64,000 nt of DNA from Cylicocyclus nassatus (taxonomy: Eukaryota; Nematoda; Chromadorea; Rhabditida; Strongylidae), in contig CATQJL010000223.1 in assembly GCA_958299035.1 (NCBI GenBank), positions 51,876,302-51,940,301 of the forward strand, read 5' to 3'. A program made the position numbers and the translations under genes. Positions 12,029 through 25,265 of the stretch are shown here, one piece after another; position 1 is the first letter of the stretch, and every line of letters starts with the position of its first letter. The notes under the pieces were generated by a model that saw nothing but the letters and a program-made list of their open reading frames with translations, searched no databases and was not told where the DNA came from.

Positions 12029-12947
12029 TTAGGTTGGTGCAAAAGTAATGCGCGTTTTTCTAGCCCTTGTTTTAGGACAATTTTTCCCCATCAACTTTCT
12101 TCTTTGGAAAACACTTAGCACACTTTCAAGAAGCTCCTTTCATCCTCTATCCAATGGTGGTTGAAACGAGCATCTAGCTTCATTAGTTAAAAAATAAGAG
12201 AGCTTCACACAGCCGCACTCAAAACCAGAATTTCGTTGTATTTACTTTTCTGGCCAGAAATCAAGCCCGAATAAAGGCAAACTTTTGAAACTCTAGCTAC
12301 TATATTTAATGGAAATTGTCTATATTAAGCACAATTTACTATTTTCTTAAAAATTACCTAGACTGAGATTTCGTCGCCTCAACATGGGCAGTCGTTTTGA
12401 TCATTCTGTGACCCATAAATTTCCTTTGAAGAGGGCAATCGCCAAAGCTTTGCTCATTTCTGTAAGCGTAAGGGTGGGCCTCCTACTGACAGTTTTTACA
12501 GAGTTGTGTAGCTGTTCATTACGCAAAAATTAAAAAAAAATTCCATATTTTGGGATTTTTAGGCCTGCGAAAAAATGTCCAAAAAAGCGGGCAATTTTGG
12601 ATTTTAATTTTTTCCTTTTCGCAGATCCTCTCTGTTTAGCCCTTTTCAACTTTTTTTTGTACTACAAGCTTCCGGCTACAACAAAGGCTACATATTATCT
12701 TTATTAACATATTTTGAAGAAAGTTATGATCAGTTAAAATTGAGGTTTCAGAAAAGAACTTTTTTTGCTTATCAGTCCATATTTTACTGCCCATTGACGA
12801 TGTGAGTATAGGGAGATGTGCGCTGTATTGCGAAAGGTTTGTGCCCCTAATGTTTTTTACCGCATTGAAAAATATAGATTTTTTAGAAAGTTTTGACACG
12901 TCAAAGCGAGAACTCGCAAAACGCGCATTACTTTTGCACCAACCTAA
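12029..12947. mobile_element. mariner-type non-autonomous element (TTAGGTTGGTGC ends)
   Basis: Inverted ends read TTAGGTTGGTGCAAAAGTAA on the left, with the exact complement on the right (about 32 bp), flanked by TA at 12027-12028 and 12948-12949. This terminal sequence is that of the mariner branch that includes vertebrate Hsmar1/MADE1 elements. The interior (about 850 bp) is AT-rich and shows no transposase. It lies just beyond the last resolved exon of the LRR gene, probably in its next intron or 3' region. Confidence 0.85.
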
Positions 12948-13083
12948 TACAACTCCACAAATTGGTACAATTCTTTTTTTTGTCATCTGGATTGGGCAAG
13001 CTTTGCGGCAAATTTCCAACGAATCAACAAATTTTCAACGAATCAACTCAGTCTCCCATGCAAAGGCTCATGATAATTCTTAC

Positions 13084-16000
13084 CTCAAGTGCTGTCATCC
13101 AAAGTAGATCACAGCCACATTCCAAAGTATTTTCTTCGACACGAGTTTGAATCGCTTCTGAGAGCAGTGATTCGACAGTTTGCAGGGTTTGGATGTTGTT
13201 ACGTGCTATCCGAATTCGTCCAAGATTCACAATTGCTAAAATGTTTGCTTGAAGACGGGTTCATGAGTAAAAATATCAAACTGATGACTCACATGCGAAA
13301 GCTCTTGCAGCAATGGTCTCGATATTATTATCGTAAAGTTCAACAGTCTCAACGGTGCTCATCCCGCTAAAGGCATCAGTGGCAATGGTAGATATTCGAC
13401 TTCGTTGGATCAGAACCTATACGTAATTATTTTATTTTCTGATAATATTATTTCATAACATAGATGCACTCAAGGCGCACCACAATAGAAGAGAAAGAAA
13501 AATGAAAAAAATTTCGGCAACACATGAGACAAAAAATTAGCCAATCCTCAATCTTGGTAGGATACAGAAGTATGTGGATAAAAACAACACAAAACACAAA
13601 GACCTAGATCTATAATGATTATTACTGGGATATTTTCCATCGCCAACGATTTTGGCTTTCATCGAAGAAAAAGATTAGTTCGGAAGCTATAAGGTTTACA
13701 ATCCATTATGGAGCTCATTAATGCGTGAAGTTTCTACTAAATATTGCAAATAACAAATTTTTAGTTTAAAAAGCACTTGCAATTCGTTCTCTCTACCAAT
13801 GGTGTATTTTCAGCGATTTTGTAAAAAAAAGTTGTCCTTGGTCCTTTAATGTTCAGCCTTATGTATGTAAATGAAGACAAATCATGCGTATCATCCTTCA
13901 TGCTACTCGAGGAACTTCCCCCCCCCCCCTCCCCTCATCCTCCACATCATGCTCCTTCCTTGATGTGTAACAGAATATTGTGAATACTGCGAATTCGTAC
14001 ATTACAAATTATTTCGTAAGAAAAAATTGCATAAACTCCTTAACGCTATGCTAGTTAATTCAAAAGTCTTCAGAATTTTTATCTCGCAGGAAAGTGCCAT
14101 AAGGTCCCAGAGTATCACTATCACTATCATAACACATTTTCACATAGCTTTGTAATTCCTAACATCACGCACAAACAGTCTCGGATTTCAGATAGCAGTT
14201 GACGAAAGCTCACATTACACGACAGTTGTGAGATGGTGTCACGAACACGAAGACACTCTGCAGATTACATCTTTATTACAACAAGAAGATACGTTACTTT
14301 GGTGAAATTTGATCCTTCCTACGGAAAAACCCGATGAGAAAAGTTTTGAACCATTGAGGAATTCATCAAGTGATATCTGAGAAAGATTTTAATTATTCTG
14401 CTTTAAATGCCCTAGACTGAATGATCTATGTGCACAAGAAGTATAAGATTCCCAAATGATGCTTTCTTAAATTTAGAACCTTATCTTCGAATAATCAGTC
14501 TCAATACAATTCATGAAAACACTTTACAGTAGGTAGACCAGGTGGTGTACCCTCTGGTAAAAGCCCGCATAGCCACGGGTAATGGGCCACAATGAACGGT
14601 AAAAATTTACAATTTAGCTGAAGTTAACCGTTCTGGAAAAATTTAGATATTTCGACAGTTTCAAATTTGGCATACCTAAGGAAAGGATGAAAGGCTTGGC
14701 ATCTATTCTACGTCTACGCAGATGTGGGTCACAATAAATATGAAGGAATGCTGTAGTGGCACTTTAGCCTCCATTTCTTTCTTCATCTTTTCAAGACTCC
14801 CTCAGTTTTTTCTTTTATATTTTTGTGGTTCTAGGAACATCAGTGATACAAAGTTTGACCTCAGTAGTGCAAGCAAGGAATTGTCGAAAATTCCCAATGG
14901 AAAAAAAAATCAAAAATTGGGTTTCTCATATATGACATGTACATATCAAGAGGCTACAACAACTCTTCACGTTATCTACATATGAGGAAAATATTTTCGA
15001 GAAAGTTATGAGAAAGTTCCCCTTGTAGTGTGATAAAACTTATATGACAACTTATATATATTCATACATTGCTCCCTAAGCATATTTGTACATTCTCATA
15101 AACTCTGATAAGTATTTCCATTTTTTGGCTCTCTATCAGAATGACCATTCCATTCAGTTCAATTACCAAAAAAAAGATTACACTTATTCATATTTAAGTA
15201 CAGATGCTGTTTTTTTGGCGCTTCAAAACTTTTCATCGCATGGAAACCCTAGATTAAGTGCAACATGATATATTATAATTTACGTAGATAATGCTCCATC
15301 TTTAGCAGAAACCTTGCTTTCTTAGGCAACGACACTATTGCAAAGTTTGCAAGACGAATTTTTGATATCTCAAGCGTGGCCTGAAGACATCAAATACAAA
15401 CCTTTCATGCTTGTATATCACCGACATTCAATTCACGTAATCGCTGTGCAATAAAGCACACAACTAGTTCTATGTTTTTTCTTCGTAAAATGTCAGATTT
15501 GCATTTGTGATATGAGGGGGTCCATTAAAACTATCGTATCGAGGTCATCCATCCATCATTGCGTTCATAACAATATTTGATGTACCATGCATGAATCTAC
15601 TGATGCAATTCGCGCATGACCCTCCTCTCAGCGTATTTAGTAAGATTGTTATGAACTTTATGAAAAGAGAGTCTAGACACTGCACCGGCACACATAAAAG
15701 CTCTTAAAAGCCTTAAGGAATCGCGGTCTAGAAAGCAATAACAATGTGTGAAAACATCGAGGTAGCATCGTAAAGTGGTGGTCGTGAAAATTGAAAAAGT
15801 AAAAAAAATGCATTTTTGATCCATGCAGTACAGTTGTAAGCGCAAAATTTTTCGGAGTTGGGGGGGGGGGGGAGAAGGAGGGAGGGGAGTGGAAGTAGGG
15901 AGGGAGTACACAATTTCTTCAAATGAAGGATGCGTTGGTTAGTCTCTCAAAATGATTTTTGCTCTTTTTAGAATTTTGTACAGCATTCTACAAATTTGAT

Positions 16001-19000
16001 TAATGACTAGTTATTAGAGCTTGGCACGATTAGCTTGTAAGCAAGTTGGATATCGTTTTTGGGACAAAAAGCAAAGGGGTATCATTTTTGAGAGCCGAAA
16101 AGACACAAAAATTGTGAAGTTTTTTCAGTCGACGTTTCGTTTGAGGGTTTTCTTACAGGTTTAGGGTCAAAGGGGACCACGTGAAATTTGCGAAAGTCAA
16201 GGAGGACTTCGTATTTTGCATCTTGCAAAAGCTACCTCTTCCGTGCCCTGCTAGTTATAGACGAGTGCGAGACAATCAGCTTAAGCTAAATTTTTGCAGA
16301 TTTTGCCGTGTAGCGTGAGGAAGGGGGGAGGGGATCTGTCCGATACTGTTATGTACATACTAACAGTAACTTTTTGTAATGAGATGTCGAAAAACACAGA
16401 GCCTCCAATTATACACTTTCCCCTTACGCTGCTTTGAACTCCGTGAAACGTAAATTGGACGCAAAATAAAACATCAAGTCAATGAATAACTTAGTAGTTC
16501 GCAAAAACTCGAATATGCGTCTCTAATGCGAAAACAGAGTGTCATTGCAGAAATGTGACACGCAGCATAGAAAGGAAAACATGACTAGAAGAGGAGGAAG
16601 AAGGGTATAAGTATATGACTATTCTAGAGCAATAGTTTTGTATCCGATTTTGAAAATGCATGTTTTCCCTCATTCAATAGATTTGTGAATCGAATTTAAG
16701 ATAGAGTGGAAGATAATGCGCTTTTAGTGATGTTCAATAGATTATTGCTGTCATAACGCAGCAAAAAGACTAACAAAGGCAAAACACAAAATGTCTTCCT
16801 TAACATTCGATAGCTAAAAATGCTGAAAGCTTCTGATTTTACTTTTGATCTTGGTTTCATAACTTGCGCTTTGCAATTAAAATAAAACTGTGGTAGATGC
16901 AATTTTAGGCCAAAGCAAAGTTTCTTGCTGCACGTAATGATACTATTGGGTTGGTCCATAAGTCCTGCACCACTGGATATTTACCTAAAATTCAGAAGAA
17001 TGTAGAATATGCTTCATATTTTTTGAACCTACAACAAGCAATCTCCTTACTATGCATACAGAAATTTCATCGAAACAAAATTGAAATGTCGAGGTCAAAG
17101 ATTGTAAATCAAACTGTTAATTCATTCATTTACCATTAATATTAGGTTGTCCCGAAAGTTTTGTCCGTTTTTTCAATCTATCATAAAAACGCGTGGAATG
17201 AAGATAGGGGAACGCTCTAAGCACTATCCGACGCATCTTTTCTTTCCCTTTCTAATTGTCATGCATCCATGCCGATTAATCTTTTGTTCACTGAGATAAG
17301 CGTCGAAATTTCAAACCCATAGTTTTTACTATGTCCAAGTTTGACAATTTTTCACAATCTTTATTTTTCGCTTTCGGAAAAGCTTTGGCAACAGTTAGAT
17401 AGAGCAAACAAAGGGCAATATAATGCAATTTTGCGGCATCTATAGCCAGCCTTGAAGATTTTTTAGAATTATTTTTCTGATGCTATCAAATTCCACTTTT
17501 GGTGATGCCAAAAGCCAGAGATTATGAAACGGCGCACAACTAAAGCGTTATTCGATGCAGCTTTTCCTCCTCTTTTCAATGAGTGTATTTTCTCTCCAAT
17601 TCGCGGGGTTTTTGGCGATAAAATTTTCATAATTCTTGAATTTGACCCCACCCCAGCGTGTACACGTAAAATGCAAAATCTTATATTTCGAAGCGGTAAA
17701 CGCTCATTTGCTTCTTAAAAATAGTGAATAATCGTAATCGGTTTTTGAAAGCTTCAAAACCAGATATTTGTTAGTGTTCGAAGCGTTTCTGTATTTTAAA
17801 ACCTCGCAAAAGTGAAGTCTTTTGAAAAAATTATCTTTGAAAATATTGAAAAGCCAGCTAGATATGCCAAATAATTGCGTAGCATTGCCCTTTGCTTACT
17901 CTATCTGAGGGCTATCAAAGGTCTTTCAAAAGTTGAAAATGAAGATTGTGAAAAATTGTCAAACTTGGACATAGTAAAAACCATGGGTTCAAAATTTCGG
18001 CGTTTATCTCAGTGAGCAAAAGAGTAGTCGGCGTGTGGGCGTGACATTTAGAAAGAGGAGGAAAAGATGCGTCGGATAGTGCTTAGAGCGTTTCCCTACC
18101 TTTGTTCCACGTATTTTTATGATAGATTGAAAAAACGGACAAAACTTTCGGGACAACTTAATATTTTGTAGAAGAAAATTGATTCAAAAACATAACAAAG
18201 AAGGGATTTAGATTATTTTGATCTTTCTAGCATGTTTCAAAAATTAAAAGATAACGATTTGGGTCTTCTCTAAACTAACTCGTGTACTGTGATGTGCCAG
18301 TGCGATATTTTCTTTGAGCACCGTTAAGAGCATGAATTTCTTTTTAGGCTATGTTGAATTGAACAAAATTAGTTGAAAGCACCCACGGCTTTTCAAAAAT
18401 TTTGGCGCAAGACTTTTGGGCCAACCAAAAATCACATTCATTAAGCTGACCTGAGCCTTATTAGACAATCTGAATTGAGAAAAAAAACTTTTGCAAGACT
18501 TGTGTTCCCATCTTGAATTCTTGGCCTTTGTCCAATCGACGTTCATAGTTACATCTTTGATTAGTGTGTTTGTTCATGTGGCCCGCGTTAGATTACGATT
18601 TCGACGGGGAACATCGCTCAACGACAAGCGATCGCTGACAAATGGATCACCGCAGCTCGTCATTTTACAACCCCGAACCCCGCCGTCCAGGTGGAAATCG
18701 TTGGACTATTATCATAGAGGTGAGAGCTCTCAGCTAAATAAAAGGTACTGGGCAATACGGTAGCATTAGAGTAGTAGTTTCCGTTCTCTGCTAGTTTTGT
18801 GCGCGCAAACAATCAGTAAGTATATCGTCAGCTAGTTCATGCAAGTGCTATAGGAAGGGTTTTTTTTTTCGGGATAAAAGGTGCTCTAATAGACCTTGTG
18901 TGCCAATTCCCACTGGGATCGCAAGCTTTTAGAAGTATCATTCCCTTCACAATGTGCGTGAAAAACACCCATTTGTGCTCAAATCATTTGAGAATTGTAA

Positions 19001-22000
19001 TAAATGTGTGATACGAACCTGATGTACGTGTGCAAGGTCCTCGAAAGCACGCGGAGGTATCTCACAGTTTAACTCTTTGAAGTGTACAATGTGAAATCGG
19101 GTTGAGTTGGTGAAAAGTTGGGGCTCGATTACGGTCACACCAGACACAGTGAGGAAGTCCAACTAAAAAACTTGGATCTCGATCATACCACCAAAACTAT
19201 GAATTTGTAAAAAACAGAAGAAGTAGCGGGTCAGCACGAAAGCATAGCTTTTTCAAATTATATTTTCAGATTCACCTCATTTCAAAAGAAACTTGTCTTT
19301 AAATTTATGTAACAAAAAATTCGAAGTCTCGCACTAAGTTCAAGATCGAACTGTCAGTTATAAAAATCTCATAATTCCCTCTTAGGGAACAAAAGAATAT
19401 GCCAAACAAACATCTCTTCGTAAAGCTAAAGATTTTGAAAAAAATGCGAAATCGTAAATTAGGAAAACCCTTACGACAGAATTTGGAGCAGTCAGTAATA
19501 AAGTCTACCCGTTATGGAAAAAAGGCCCACATAAACTTTCTGCAATTCTTTTTTTTTTTTGAAAATGGAGCTACAGGGCTTTGCTAATTTTATGATCTTA
19601 TGTAGAATTATAGGACCACTGCAATATTTTCAAAAAAATAAATTGTTCTCAAACTTTGTATAGATTCTGACCTGAGTTATGGCAGCAAAGGCATGTCTTG
19701 ATAGAGCCAGATCAGTTCCAGAGATCAACAATTCCCTGATGTTGTGAGCATGTCTGAAAAAGTCCACATTATATAGTGCAATTTTGCGTAAGAGCAAATT
19801 CCAGGAAGCCTGAAAACAGAAAGAGATCTAATTTGACCTCCAAGCAGCATCGATAAATCAATGTAAAAGCATCGCATATATTCAACGAATATAATCTGCT
19901 CTGATGAAATAGTGTAAATATGAATTGAGCAAACTGCATAAAACCCGTTGAGAAATCATTTGAAATAGAACTTGAGAAATCGTTTTCATAAATAATTCCC
20001 ATGTTTTTCGACGATACAATATTATTGTGTGATATATCAGTTGATACTTGATTGAGCAATGATCTGCAAAACATTGCCGTTCTCGGCGAGTTTGAACTCA
20101 GTAAAACTTCTCACAAATAATTTCCGATTGGGACAAGAATAAACAGAAGACTCAAAAGTCAAAATTCATTTCTACATTTCGGATTGCAAGTGCTTCATTT
20201 GAAATGGACTAGCCCCATTCTGTTCATTGAAGAAATTGGAGAATGAAAAACATCTATTGTGGCTCAAATCTTTCCTCTCACCTAAATGCTCCTCCGTGAA
20301 CTCGCTGAACAGGAGTTCTATGAAAGTGAATTTTCACGCCAAATTCGTTGCCAATTCCAGAAAACGACGATTTGGGTATTTCGTTTAGCCTTGGACAGTT
20401 CGTAAAGCTGATCAACCTAAAAAAAACAAGTGCGTTTTTGCCCTGAGGGTCCGGCGGTGATTTGGCTCATTGACGCGGCTCCGGCGCGCTAATCGTGGGA
20501 GTTGTTGTGTTTGGCGCCTTTCGCGCGTTCGCCTCAATGCACCGCTGCTAACTGCTCAGGAAATTGCCCCTTATGAACGCGATACACTCTCACTTCCCGT
20601 ATGTTGCCATCAAACCCACCCCCCCCCCCCCTTGAACGCATTCAACAGGTTCTGCGCGTGACCGAGCGCGTACGGTCGCGTGGCAGCAGTGTGATTAAGT
20701 CGTAATTGCGACTTACCCTAAGTGCGCGATGAACGCATGAACCCATTCATGTTGAAGAATTCGAATGAGTGACGAACCTCAGCTTTTTGAGCCCTTTGAA
20801 GGCGAATTTCTCGAGAAACGCCAGGTGATCGCAGTGTTCGACGTGCAGCTCGCGTAGTCGTTCCATTCGCCGAAATGCATGCTTTGGAATCGAGCGAATC
20901 GAAGTATTCCGGATGATTAGAACATCGAAACCGGGTGGAATCGTGTCCGGTAGGGTGAGCAGCAATGGGCCAGAACATAGGACCTAGAAATAACTGAGAT
21001 TATAAGCTTCGTGACATATTGGATACAATCCTCAAACGCCTATAAAATCTTATTTTGTTTGCTCGTTTTTGACTGTGTGTTTCAAAACTTCCAATTCGGT
21101 AATTTTACAGAGTCGAAGTTTTGACGAGAAATTCTTATGCGGTAATACAAAATTCTACTGTTCCAAATTTCTCAACCTCAAAAGAATTTTTGAGGGTGGC
21201 GTGAAAAATCCACGATCAATAAAAAAACGAATAATGAATTATCTTTTGAGTAGCATCGTTTTGTATTTATTCAAGCTGCTTTCGTGTTGATGATACCGCT
21301 ATGAGTTTGTTTGCAGAATTCATGGGCTTCATTAATAGCGAGTATTATAAAAGACTAATAAGCAAGAAAAGATGAATATTTATAGAAACGCAGTGTGCAC
21401 TCCGAGATGTTTTATCTACGTAGATTTTCATTCAAAATACTATTATAAGACATACGTAGTATCTCGAATGCATGAAAATCTACCAAATATTTATGTTCTC
21501 TAGCTTCCACATTATTTTTATTTCAGCATTCAATTCATGACCTACTTCAAAGTGGTTACATTTTATCTTTCCTGGCGCTCCACTTTTACATTCTGTTGGC
21601 AATTAAAGCGAAACCTACTTATGCAAAACGGTATGAAATCACATGAGAAATTAGGGGACTAATAATTGGTAGGTTCAGCCTTTTCAAAAATGCACTTGAA
21701 AGCGCCTTGCCACCTTTCATCAACTGACCACATCTCCGCTTCAACAAAAAAAAATTGGTCAGAAGAGGACCTAGTACCAAAACAGTACCTCTACCGGAAT
21801 TATCAAACAAAATTCCCTTCTAAAATTTTCGAAAATATTCCGATTTAAATGCTATGACAAATGAAATGGTCAAAGGATTTGTTCCTTTTTTGTTTTAGGC
21901 TGACAAGACTTGACTGTGCAGTTCACAAAAGCTTCCTACATAGGTGGTGCTTTGATCTCTAACTAAGTGCTAAGAATAGAATAATTCTTTTACCAGTAAA

Positions 22001-22570
22001 ATCACTCGTTTATGAAGTAACCCATGACTAATGGCAGGTTTTGATGAGTTGCCCGCCGCCATTCGCCCGACGTTTTTGACTCAATCATTCGCTGTCGTCG
22101 AGATTGCGCTAATTGGATTAGCCGGAGTCGCGGAGCACTCGTGCACTTGTGGCGTTTGCCAGGGCATATTCACATCAACCTCGATATAAATCTGCGCTTT
22201 ACAAGGCACTGGCAGTTGGAGCATTTGCCTCCCCCCCCCCCCCATCGTCCTCGTTGTAGTGGAATGTGGAGCTCGAGAGAATCCAAGCAGCTTTCAATGC
22301 TTGTGCTCGCTACTAAAGCGAGTTCTAATGAACTAAGAGGATTCGCATGGCTGACCCGGCGGCGGCGAAAAACAGCTATTAAGCAGAGCTACAGACTAGC
22401 CCCGAAGGCTTAGCTCTTCTCCAGGCAAAATTCTCTGCAAAAGTTCCGCAAAATAGACCCACTGTGTTCTCGTCCACGTCGCAGCGGCAGTCGGACGGAC
22501 AGTTTGCGGTCGTGGATCGAATAAAAAGCAAGTAGATCAGAATCATGCGGATCTCCTTCCGGAAGAGCAT
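13084..22570 (-). CDS. Leucine-rich-repeat ectodomain protein, 5' seven exons
   Basis: A secreted or cell-surface LRR protein, probably a binding or adhesion ectodomain. Exons in order: 22463-22570, 20778-20983, 20282-20416, 19672-19753, 19019-19162, 13293-13416 and 13084-13235. All six joins are in phase with GT/AG sites. The first exon gives a signal peptide (ILIYLLFIRSTTA) and the LRRNT cap NCPSDCRCDVDENT. The next completes it (VLCSGPLLLTLPDTIPPGF). About nine to ten 24-residue repeats follow, many ending in xxAF. The last exon starts an LRRCT cap (NTLECGCDLLWM), so at least the second half of that cap and any membrane segment lie below 13084 and were not resolved. The start is taken at 22570; a downstream ATG at 22546 is equally possible. 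Intron 5 (13417-19018) holds a hAT and a mariner-type element. Several repeats depart from the usual Leu pattern. The closest relative is not identified. Confidence 0.85.
13417..16014. other. Part of a large LRR-gene intron, nothing recognised
   Basis: AT-rich intronic DNA between LRR exons 5 and 6. It contains homopolymer runs (C at 13918-13929, G at 15860-15872). I see no further gene, RNA or repeat. Confidence 0.5.
16015..16251. mobile_element. hAT-type non-autonomous element, copy 2 (8-bp TSD CTAGTTAT)
   Basis: A short 237-bp member of the same family as 7513-8216. The left end is TAGAGCTTGGCAC and the right end GTGCCCTG, with perfect duplications CTAGTTAT at 16007-16014 and 16252-16259. 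The subterminal GTTGGATATCGTTTTTG and AAGGAGGACTTCGT motifs are retained. It sits inside intron 5 of the LRR gene. Confidence 0.9.
16946..16975 (+). repeat. Solo mariner-like terminus
   Basis: TTGGGTTGGTCCATAAGTCC resembles one mariner inverted terminal repeat. No matching complementary end was found nearby, so it is either a truncated element or a chance match. Confidence 0.4.
17142..18161. mobile_element. mariner-type palindromic element, ~1.0 kb, in LRR intron 5
   Basis: The ends are TTARGTTGTCCCGAAAGTTT on both sides in inverse orientation, flanked by TA at 17140-17141 and 18162-18163. The similarity is not limited to the tips: the two halves stay complementary for roughly 330 bp or more, for example GCACTATCCGACGCATCTTT at about 17220-17240 and its complement near 18070. 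The element is therefore a large imperfect hairpin. No transposase frame was seen. It lies in an intron of a minus-strand gene, so it would be transcribed as a hairpin. Confidence 0.88.
18162..19018. other. Rest of LRR intron 5, with an ambiguous GC-richer block
   Basis: Between about 18580 and 18715 the base composition rises and frames are open on both strands, with a possible plus-strand donor GTGAGA at about 18720. No homology was recognised and no consistent join was found. The remainder is AT-rich. Confidence 0.3.
20417..20777. other. GC-rich intron 2 of the LRR gene
   Basis: This intron is clearly richer in G+C than other introns here, with CpG-containing stretches such as GGCTCCGGCGCGC and GACCGAGCGCGTACGG, plus a 13-C run at 20619-20631. 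There is no exon in phase with the neighbours. It could be regulatory or a degraded repeat; the sequence does not decide. A similar GC-richer patch lies in intron 1 (about 22030-22330). Confidence 0.3.
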
Positions 22571-24827
22571 GAGGAGGAGATCGCAACGGACCCACAAAAT
22601 TCAGCGCCGCTGATACAATCGGACATCCATTGCTGAAAAATACAAAGCGAGTTCGTAGCGGCGGCGGCATTTCTCTTCGCGAGATAAAACAGCCAGCTGT
22701 TGGAGTGAATACGAAATGACAAATGCTTTTTGCGACTCGGCACAAATTTCGGCTCTGTGAAATGACAGGCTCTGAATGCCAATGACATTGTCGACACAGG
22801 CAGTTAACGAGAAATAAAATCAATTTGGGCAAGTGGGCCGAAAGAAGGCGACGAGTAATAAACTAGTGAACAGAAATTGCACTATACACTAAAGTGCTCA
22901 AATTTTCTCTTGGGTGGGGGGGGGGGGGAGGGATTAGGTGAACATCATTTTGGTACGTTGATAGGGTACGGAATGAGTCGGGATGATGAGATGTAACAAA
23001 GTAGTGGGGCAAGGGAGAATGAAAATAAGAGTTATAGTCCGGATGAAAAAATATCGATCAAAATCCATAGGTCTTGTACCAAAAATTCCAAAAAATGTTA
23101 ATTTTTTTATGATTTCGGCATCTGATTATAATAGAAGATAGTTTGAGAGGAGAAGATCATTTTCAAAAGTATCTGTCAACACCTCAGAATATAAAAAATG
23201 ACATAAGAAAGAGAAAAGCTTATAAACATGCTTAAATGGTTTTTTCTTGAAATCTCGGTAGCTAGGAAACGCTTTGAAAAGATCATAATTTGATTTTAGT
23301 TCTTTTTTAACTTCAGGGCTTGGTTTATAAGTGAGAAAAATGGGCTGATAGGCTATAATTGTGAACAGTCGCCATTTTCCAATTTGTTTTCTCCACCAAC
23401 ATTTCGAATTTGTTCCGCTTAAAATCGCTGATATGCAAGAGCATGATCGAAGAAACGGTTTATGAAAGTTCTAGAAAGAAAACCTTCGTGTTATTTTGCA
23501 CAAATAGAATTGAAACTTATTGAAGCCTTCTGAACAATTTTTTCACATTTTGACGCAATTACGGGCCGGTCAAATGACGACGACTAAAAACAACCTAAAA
23601 AAGTAGAAAAGTCCATGAGTAGGGGTTCAAATGGTGGAGTGAGGCGAGTAACTTCACGACTTGAGTCAATGAGTCAGCGAATGATTGAATGAGTGTTAGA
23701 AAAGCAGCTCAGTGCTAGGAAAATGGCACCGTTCCATTACCATTGAGTTGTGTGTCAAGAGATTTTCGTCTCTTCATACGAGCAACAGTTGTTTGCACTC
23801 GCCTCTGCAGGAACAGCGCATGCTGTGCATGACAAAATTCATCAAAAGCAAAAAAGGAAGTGAATGGCATGCATTTGGAATCACGAATTGATGTTAGAGA
23901 GCTATATTACTTCCTTTTACTTTTTTTAGATTTGAGTGATGGAGTATGACGTCACTGAGTCGAGCATGGAAAATTTGGTTGATTGACTATGAATACGCCT
24001 CTGGTCCCTTTAACAGTGATTCTTCAGATTCTTGTTTGTTTATTTAATCTGAACTATGTGAAATCAATTCGGAATAGAAACTGAAGAGCCCTATAGGAAA
24101 AAATTTCGGTACTTTCTCTAGAAAACAATTTTCAAATCACTTGCAAATCACTTAGAGAGTTGTAGCTTCTTAATGATGCATGTCACAAATAAAAAAACCT
24201 ATTTTCTGCACTTCCAGAACATTTTCGAATAATTTCTTGTAGATTTCTTATTTTCGTAACTGACGCAGTGTGAACATAATAAAAAGGATAAGAAAAACAT
24301 ACAAAAAGTGTTATTTTGAGTGCTCACCCAAATTCGCATCTCCGACTATCATGAAATTTCAAATGACTGAAATCCTTACAAGAAAGATCAAAAAAAATTT
24401 AATAGCATCTAACTGTAGAAAAAATTCAAGACGATAGGTGGCATGTTGTGGAAAGAAAGATGCAGAAAAGAATGAATGAGTCAATAATGAAAGAAACTAA
24501 ACCGATAACGACTCCGCTTGCTTTTGATTGTCTCCAGCAAGCAATTTTTTCTTTATTTTTTTTGCAAGTGATGTGATTATCACGAGACTGCAACAGATTA
24601 GCGGCACATTTTTATTCCAGTGCAAGAATAGGACTAAGTTATACTGTGTGTTCAATCGCAGAGGTTTTAAAAATAAAATCAAAAAGACAAGGAGGCCCCT
24701 TGAGCACTCCATGACACAACGCTGTCCTAGCTCAAAAGAAGCGAAAGAAAACATCAAAAACAAATCAGAAACATAAATACCACCTTCTCACAAAAACTCT
24801 GGATAATAGATGAAAACTAACAAGGGA
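22571..24827. other. Upstream flank of the LRR gene, no feature recognised
   Basis: AT-rich DNA with a 13-G run at 22916-22928. The first few hundred bases presumably hold the LRR gene promoter, but I cannot point to a specific promoter element. No coding frame, RNA gene or transposon end was recognised. Confidence 0.3.
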
Positions 24828-25265
24828 ATGGTCAGAAATCGAAGTGGTCAATCCAGACAAGCTGCATACCATTAAATGCAGCATGAAGCGCTGACTCTAA
24901 ATCTGTCTTCCTTGCCTGCTTATCGCTTTTCTGGACGAAGCTACAAGCCATCGAAGACCATTATTTTGCTAACAAATTATGGGTGAAATTGAAAATTTAG
25001 CCGTATAGAGCCGCGTTTGCCTTAATGCTGGGCCAAAACATGCAGCTAGCTTACTTCAAATTTTTAAAACCAGAAGCTGAGCTAAAAGTGCAACAATGTG
25101 CTCGATTTCGCTGTTTTTATGTATGATTTTTTCACAATAAAACCGCTTGTAGCTTCGTCCACGGAAGCGATAAGCAGATAAGGAAGACAGATTTGAAGTC
25201 AGCGTTTTATACTGCATCGAATGATATACAGCTTGTTTGGTTTGACCACTTCGACTTCTGACCAT
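24828..25265. repeat. Fold-back repeat, arms of about 138 bp
   Basis: The left arm (about 24828-24965, starting TGGTCAGAAATCGAAGTGG) and right arm (about 25130-25265) are complementary through AAATCTGTCTTCCTT and CTGCTTATCGCTT. The loop is about 165 bp. A fragment of the same sequence (CTCAAATCTGTCTTCC) recurs near 28845, so the family is dispersed. Confidence 0.75.

Noticed and set aside
12636..13019. 127-codon minus-strand frame
   Set aside because: It runs from inside the mariner-type element out across its terminus into flanking DNA and shows no transposase motifs.
20053..20109. Extra LRR-like exon between LRR exons 3 and 4
   Set aside because: It reads like an LRR, but including it breaks the splice phase and 24-residue spacing. 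Joining 20282 directly to 19753 restores both.
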